Of a stretch of DNA of 64,000 bases, positions 60,776 to 64,000 are shown in pieces. The translations under genes and the position numbers were made by a program. Source of the stretch: JACPVF01 sp964502095 (GTDB lineage: Bacteria > Chloroflexota > Anaerolineae > Anaerolineales > Villigracilaceae). The notes under the pieces are model-generated. The model ran no database searches. It was not told the origin of the DNA and worked only from the letters and a program-made list of their open reading frames with translations. Numbering within the stretch: position 1 is the first letter of the stretch; every line of letters begins with the position of its first letter. The DNA lies in the NCBI GenBank assembly GCA_964502095.1, contig CAZCUF010000001.1, forward strand, positions 186,001-250,000. The letters run 5' to 3'.

Positions 60776-62056
60776 TTATCCCCCGATGGCGCGAAGCCAG
60801 GCTGACGGCCGACTTAATTTTTGCTGTACCGCCAGATCGAACGGCTGGGCAACATTCCAATCCAGCGTTTGCACACCGGCGCGTTGAAGCTTTTGAAAGA
60901 TCAATTCGCGCTCCATGCGGTTCACCCGCGCCGACGTTTCCACCTCGGGCGCGGCCGGTAAAAAGGAAAGTTCGAACGAGACCGGGTCGGGGCTGACGAC
61001 CATGACTTGATATCCCACTGCGCGCAATCGAATCAACGAAAGTACATCCTCCGCGGTCAAAGGGCTGACGACGATCAACTGCGATTCGGGCGGAAACAAA
61101 CGCGTGGGAATATATTCGAGGGCGGTGAAAATCTGGCTGTCGCCGGGCTGTGCATGCGCCAGCGCCTGCAAAATACGTTCACGCTGTATCTTGCCATAAC
61201 CGGAAAAAGTCCAGCCCAAATATTTTCCATATAACAACAAGCCCACACGATTTCCCTGCATGAGGAAAACGTCGGCCAGCGCCGCGGCGGCCTGCACCGA
61301 ATATTCGAAGATCGAACGGTGATGCCCAAAGAGATTCGTGCTCAAGCGGCCGTCCAGCACAACGCCCACATCCACAACGCGTTCCTGTTGATATTCATTG
61401 CTATAAAGCTGGCCGGCATGGCGCGCGCTGACGCGCCAATTGATGCTGTGCGGAGAATCGCCGGGCTGGTAATCGCGCACGCCAAAAAACTCGGTGCCGG
61501 AACCTCCGGCGCGCGCCGGAACATCTCCGATGTAAACGCGCGTGCGGCGCGGACGAATCGTAACGCGATGCAGACGCGTAAGCGGCGGAAACACAAACAA
61601 TTGACTCTGCGCCTCGATACGGACCTCGCGGCTGGTCACCGCCAGATGATCGCTGGCCTTCACTTTGAGTCCCTCGAACGCGTATCCGCCGCGCGGCCCC
61701 GAGACCGTGTATGCGAGAGTGTGAGACGCGCCGCGCGGCAGAGTCAGCAGACTAATGGGCGACCCGCCTTGGATTGTCAGATGAGGCGGCAGAATATCTT
61801 CGATCAATACTTCTTCAAGCGCTTCCCCGCGATTGGTAACGGCAAGAGTCACATCTATACTTGAATCGGGCACGGCGCGTTCCGCGCTCAAATGACGCGC
61901 CGCCTCCAGTTTGATCTCCTCCGGCCCGCGCCAAAGCCCGATCAGCAGATAGAGCGCGAACGGAAAAACGAGCAGGAGCAGTTCGCCGCGCAAAGTGATC
62001 AGCGCGGTCAGGAACAACGCGTAGACGATCAGGCCGAGGAAGGTTGAGCGATTCAT
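60776..62056 (-). CDS. DUF58 (vWA-like) protein
   Basis: 426 residues: two N-terminal membrane helices (residues 8-45), then DUF58 with RDYQPGDSPHSINWRVSARH and a vWA-like part (VLDGRLSTN). Partner of MoxR-type ATPases, thought to act as a chaperone complex in envelope or stress functions. 7 bp downstream of MoxR. Confidence 0.88.
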   Translation of the reverse strand: MNRSTFLGLIVYALFLTALITLRGELLLLVFPFALYLLIGLWRGPEEIKLEAARHLSAERAVPDSSIDVTLAVTNRGEALEEVLIEDILPPHLTIQGGSPISLLTLPRGASHTLAYTVSGPRGGYAFEGLKVKASDHLAVTSREVRIEAQSQLFVFPPLTRLHRVTIRPRRTRVYIGDVPARAGGSGTEFFGVRDYQPGDSPHSINWRVSARHAGQLYSNEYQQERVVDVGVVLDGRLSTNLFGHHRSIFEYSVQAAAALADVFLMQGNRVGLLLYGKYLGWTFSGYGKIQRERILQALAHAQPGDSQIFTALEYIPTRLFPPESQLIVVSPLTAEDVLSLIRLRAVGYQVMVVSPDPVSFELSFLPAAPEVETSARVNRMERELIFQKLQRAGVQTLDWNVAQPFDLAVQQKLSRPSAWLRAIGG

Positions 62057-62063
62057 TCAGGGA

Positions 62064-63017
62064 TCATTTGATCACCGGCACAGGCACTTTCGAGAACACC
62101 TCGCGAATCACTTCGCCCACCACTTGATGCGACATCCAAAATTCAGGCTGAAGAATCAGGCGGTGACTCAATACCGGCGCGGCAAAGCGTTTAATGTCGT
62201 CGGGAATCACATACTCGCGTCCTTCCAGAGCGGCGCGGGCGCGCGCCAGCTTGAGGAACGCCAGTGAAGCGCGCGGACTGGCACCCACAGCCACGCGTCG
62301 ATCCGTGCGCGTGGCATGCACAAGCTCGGCAATGTATGTTTCGAGGTCCGCGTCCACGTGAACGGTCTCCACCACAGCGCGCATCTCGAGCAAATCCTTT
62401 GCGTGGACAATCTGCCGCAAAACGACTTCATCCTGCCGGCGTTCGCGGCGGCGATGTAAAATCTCGCGCTCTTCCTCCACGCTGGGATGCCCGACTGTGA
62501 GCTTGACCATGAAGCGGTCAAGCTGTGCTTCGGGCAATGGGAAAGTGCCCTCGTACTCGATCGGGTTCTGCGTGGCAAGCACAAGAAAAGGCTCGGGCAG
62601 TGCCAGCGACTCGCCTTCCAGAGTCACCTGCCCCTCCTGCATCGCCTCCAGCAAGGCAGATTGAGTCTTGGGCGAGGCGCGGTTGATCTCATCGGCCAGA
62701 ACGATATTGGCAAACAACGGACCTTTGCGCAATTCAAATTTATTTTTGGCGCGGTCGAAAATGTAACCGCCCGTGATGTCGCCCGGCAGAAGATCCGGCG
62801 TGAATTGGATACGCTTGAAGTCCAGGCCAAGCACGCGCGCGAAACTGCGCGCGATCAAAGTCTTACCGAGGCCCGGATAATCCTCGAGCAGAACGTGTCC
62901 GCCGGCCAATATGGAAGCCATGATCATTTCAAGCGGATCGCGCTTGCCCACCACCGCGCGCTCCACCTCGCCGGTCACTTGTTTGCTGAGTGTCAGGACA
63001 TTAACGGAGTTTTTCAC
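62064..63017 (-). CDS. MoxR-family AAA+ ATPase
   Basis: 317 residues from GTG 63017, chosen because GGAG lies 7 nt upstream; a TTG 24 bp earlier is possible. Walker A-like EDYPGLGKTLIARS, DEINRASPK, ATQNPIEYEGTFPLPEAQLDRF, typical MoxR. The start lies inside the end of the upstream gene (17-bp overlap). Confidence 0.92.
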   Translation of the reverse strand: MKNSVNVLTLSKQVTGEVERAVVGKRDPLEMIMASILAGGHVLLEDYPGLGKTLIARSFARVLGLDFKRIQFTPDLLPGDITGGYIFDRAKNKFELRKGPLFANIVLADEINRASPKTQSALLEAMQEGQVTLEGESLALPEPFLVLATQNPIEYEGTFPLPEAQLDRFMVKLTVGHPSVEEEREILHRRRERRQDEVVLRQIVHAKDLLEMRAVVETVHVDADLETYIAELVHATRTDRRVAVGASPRASLAFLKLARARAALEGREYVIPDDIKRFAAPVLSHRLILQPEFWMSHQVVGEVIREVFSKVPVPVIK

Positions 63018-63603
63018 GATGCGTCTCCAGTTGAGACTCAAGGAATGTCACCGCCTCACCAATTTCCAGGTCGAGGGGTGAAGTGGAGCGTGACATCCTG
63101 CGCGCCCTGGGATATTCTGCGAAAGAACCGTGGAGGCCGGTCTCCAAATAATTTTGCAGATGAGTCGAGGGCCGCCAATCCGCGCCGACCAAAGGCGCGA
63201 AGACCGAACGCGAAGGATCGCCCTCGCGCTGGACGAGCATTTGATATGCCAAATTCCCGAGGCGGTTAGCCACCAGCCATTTGAAATAAATGCCGCCCTT
63301 CGATTTACGAATCCATTCAGCCAGCTTTTCCACCGGGCCTTGCGCGGGACGCGCCCTGGAGGGCCGTCGTACACCATAACGCGGCTTTGAACCCAGGCTT
63401 TGCACAAGGAGGATCATGGCCGCCAGCACGATCAAACTCCAATCCACCAGTTGCGGCGTGGACTGATAAAACAGATTCAATATCCAGAATAGATATGCCA
63501 GCGGAACGACGACCGCGCGTTGAACGACATCGCGCAGTGGAAAGGCCAGCAGGAGCGATAATACAAGCACACTTGCAGTCACCCAAACAAAACGCCGCGT
63601 CAT
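63001..63603 (-). CDS. Membrane protein of the MoxR operon
   Basis: 200 residues: two hydrophobic segments (residues 5-22 and 28-70), then a soluble basic part. Unrecognised, but its place between DUF4129 and MoxR is shared by such operons. Start ATG overlaps the upstream stop by 4 bp (ATGA). Confidence 0.7.
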   Translation of the reverse strand: MTRRFVWVTASVLVLSLLLAFPLRDVVQRAVVVPLAYLFWILNLFYQSTPQLVDWSLIVLAAMILLVQSLGSKPRYGVRRPSRARPAQGPVEKLAEWIRKSKGGIYFKWLVANRLGNLAYQMLVQREGDPSRSVFAPLVGADWRPSTHLQNYLETGLHGSFAEYPRARRMSRSTSPLDLEIGEAVTFLESQLETHREKLR

Positions 63604-64000
63604 GCAACTTCTCCGCAATAATTCATGATGGCCGTCAAACAATTCACGGCTTCGCCGATCTCGGCCTGTGTGGACGTCAGCGCGCCGTAACGAACGCGCT
63701 CGAATAGGCGCGTCAATTTGTGTACAGCCTCGGCGGGCAGGCCTGCCCGCTCCAGGCGCGCGGCGAACTCAGAAGGGGTCATTGCAATCTGCCGCGTCAG
63801 GCCGCGCCGCTTCTCCACCACATCAGACATGCGCGCGTAACAATCCACGATCACATCGTCCCAGGGGCGGCCGGCGGAAAGTTCGCCCAATGACCGGCGC
63901 GCGATCTCGCCCAACTCATCCAACGGCTTTTGCATCGCCAGCAGAAAAGCCTGCCTACGCCGCCACCAGCGGCCAGCCAGCCATACGGCCGCCACGATCA
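63600..64000 (-). CDS. DUF4129 protein, C-terminal part (cut by window end)
   Basis: At least 131 residues; the frame is open to base 64000 so the N-terminus is missing. The end of a membrane segment (VWLAGRWWRRR) precedes the DUF4129 domain (VIVDCYARMSDVVEKRRGL, MTPSEFAARLERAGLP, FERVRYG). In full-length proteins this follows several membrane helices or a transglutaminase domain. Confidence 0.75.
   Translation of the reverse strand, partial: IVAAVWLAGRWWRRRQAFLLAMQKPLDELGEIARRSLGELSAGRPWDDVIVDCYARMSDVVEKRRGLTRQIAMTPSEFAARLERAGLPAEAVHKLTRLFERVRYGALTSTQAEIGEAVNCLTAIMNYCGEVA

Overview
The window looks like a chromosomal segment of a Chloroflexota bacterium, probably class Anaerolineae. This is inferred from gene content only: a mitochondrial-type citrate synthase next to malate dehydrogenase, a secreted protein built from GYP/VQYFQ(R/Y)ARFE repeats, a zinc-ribbon LysM membrane protein with Thr/Pro linkers, a split glutamine-dependent NAD synthetase, and TATAAT boxes lying directly at start codons. 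No rRNA or single-copy marker is present to prove the assignment.

Region 1 (1-12727) is a plus-strand defence-like island: a very large Eco57I/PglX-type DNA adenine methylase whose N-terminal nuclease motif looks dead, an AAA-type ATPase, a PIN-domain protein, a LexA/CI-like self-cleaving repressor, a perfect GAAC-N4-GTTC (SOS-box-like) palindrome inside a consensus promoter, a small membrane protein, and a PLD-nuclease/SNF2-helicase fusion. I cannot match this set to BREX, DISARM or another named system; it is the best candidate for an undescribed, damage-inducible defence system.

Region 2 (12784-21204) is an integrated plasmid-like element: a minus-strand chain of translationally coupled replication and partition genes (ParA, tandem-domain DNA-binding protein, small ORF, HTH protein, DnaC-like ATPase, replication-relaxation-like protein), two tyrosine recombinases, and an initiator tRNA-Met that is the likely attachment site.

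Region 3 (21315-41500) is mostly housekeeping: a degenerate response regulator, an orphan DNA methyltransferase, a Tat-exported L,D-transpeptidase, split NadE, tRNA-Ser(CGA), a beta-CASP nuclease with RNase D, slipin/NfeD, WecC/WecB, a PyrK-like protein, a SelD that reads through an in-frame UGA (with a SECIS-like hairpin), a CNNM transporter, a LysM protein and small membrane proteins.

Region 4 (41578-46446) is a second accessory patch: BrnT/BrnA flanked by 61-bp direct repeats, a DUF2283/DUF4258 pair whose second gene is frameshifted, and a Gabija-like GajA/GajB pair.

Region 5 (46496-64000) holds an ALDH16-like double aldehyde dehydrogenase with DeoC (its linker is built from in-frame palindromic repeats), a stand-alone P-loop ATPase, a GT39-like protein, citrate synthase, malate dehydrogenase, thioredoxin reductase, a class III aminotransferase, a sortase-like enzyme behind two tandem c-di-GMP-I riboswitches separated by a terminator, and a MoxR/DUF58/DUF4129 operon cut by the window end. 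No CRISPR array, rRNA or classical IS element was seen.
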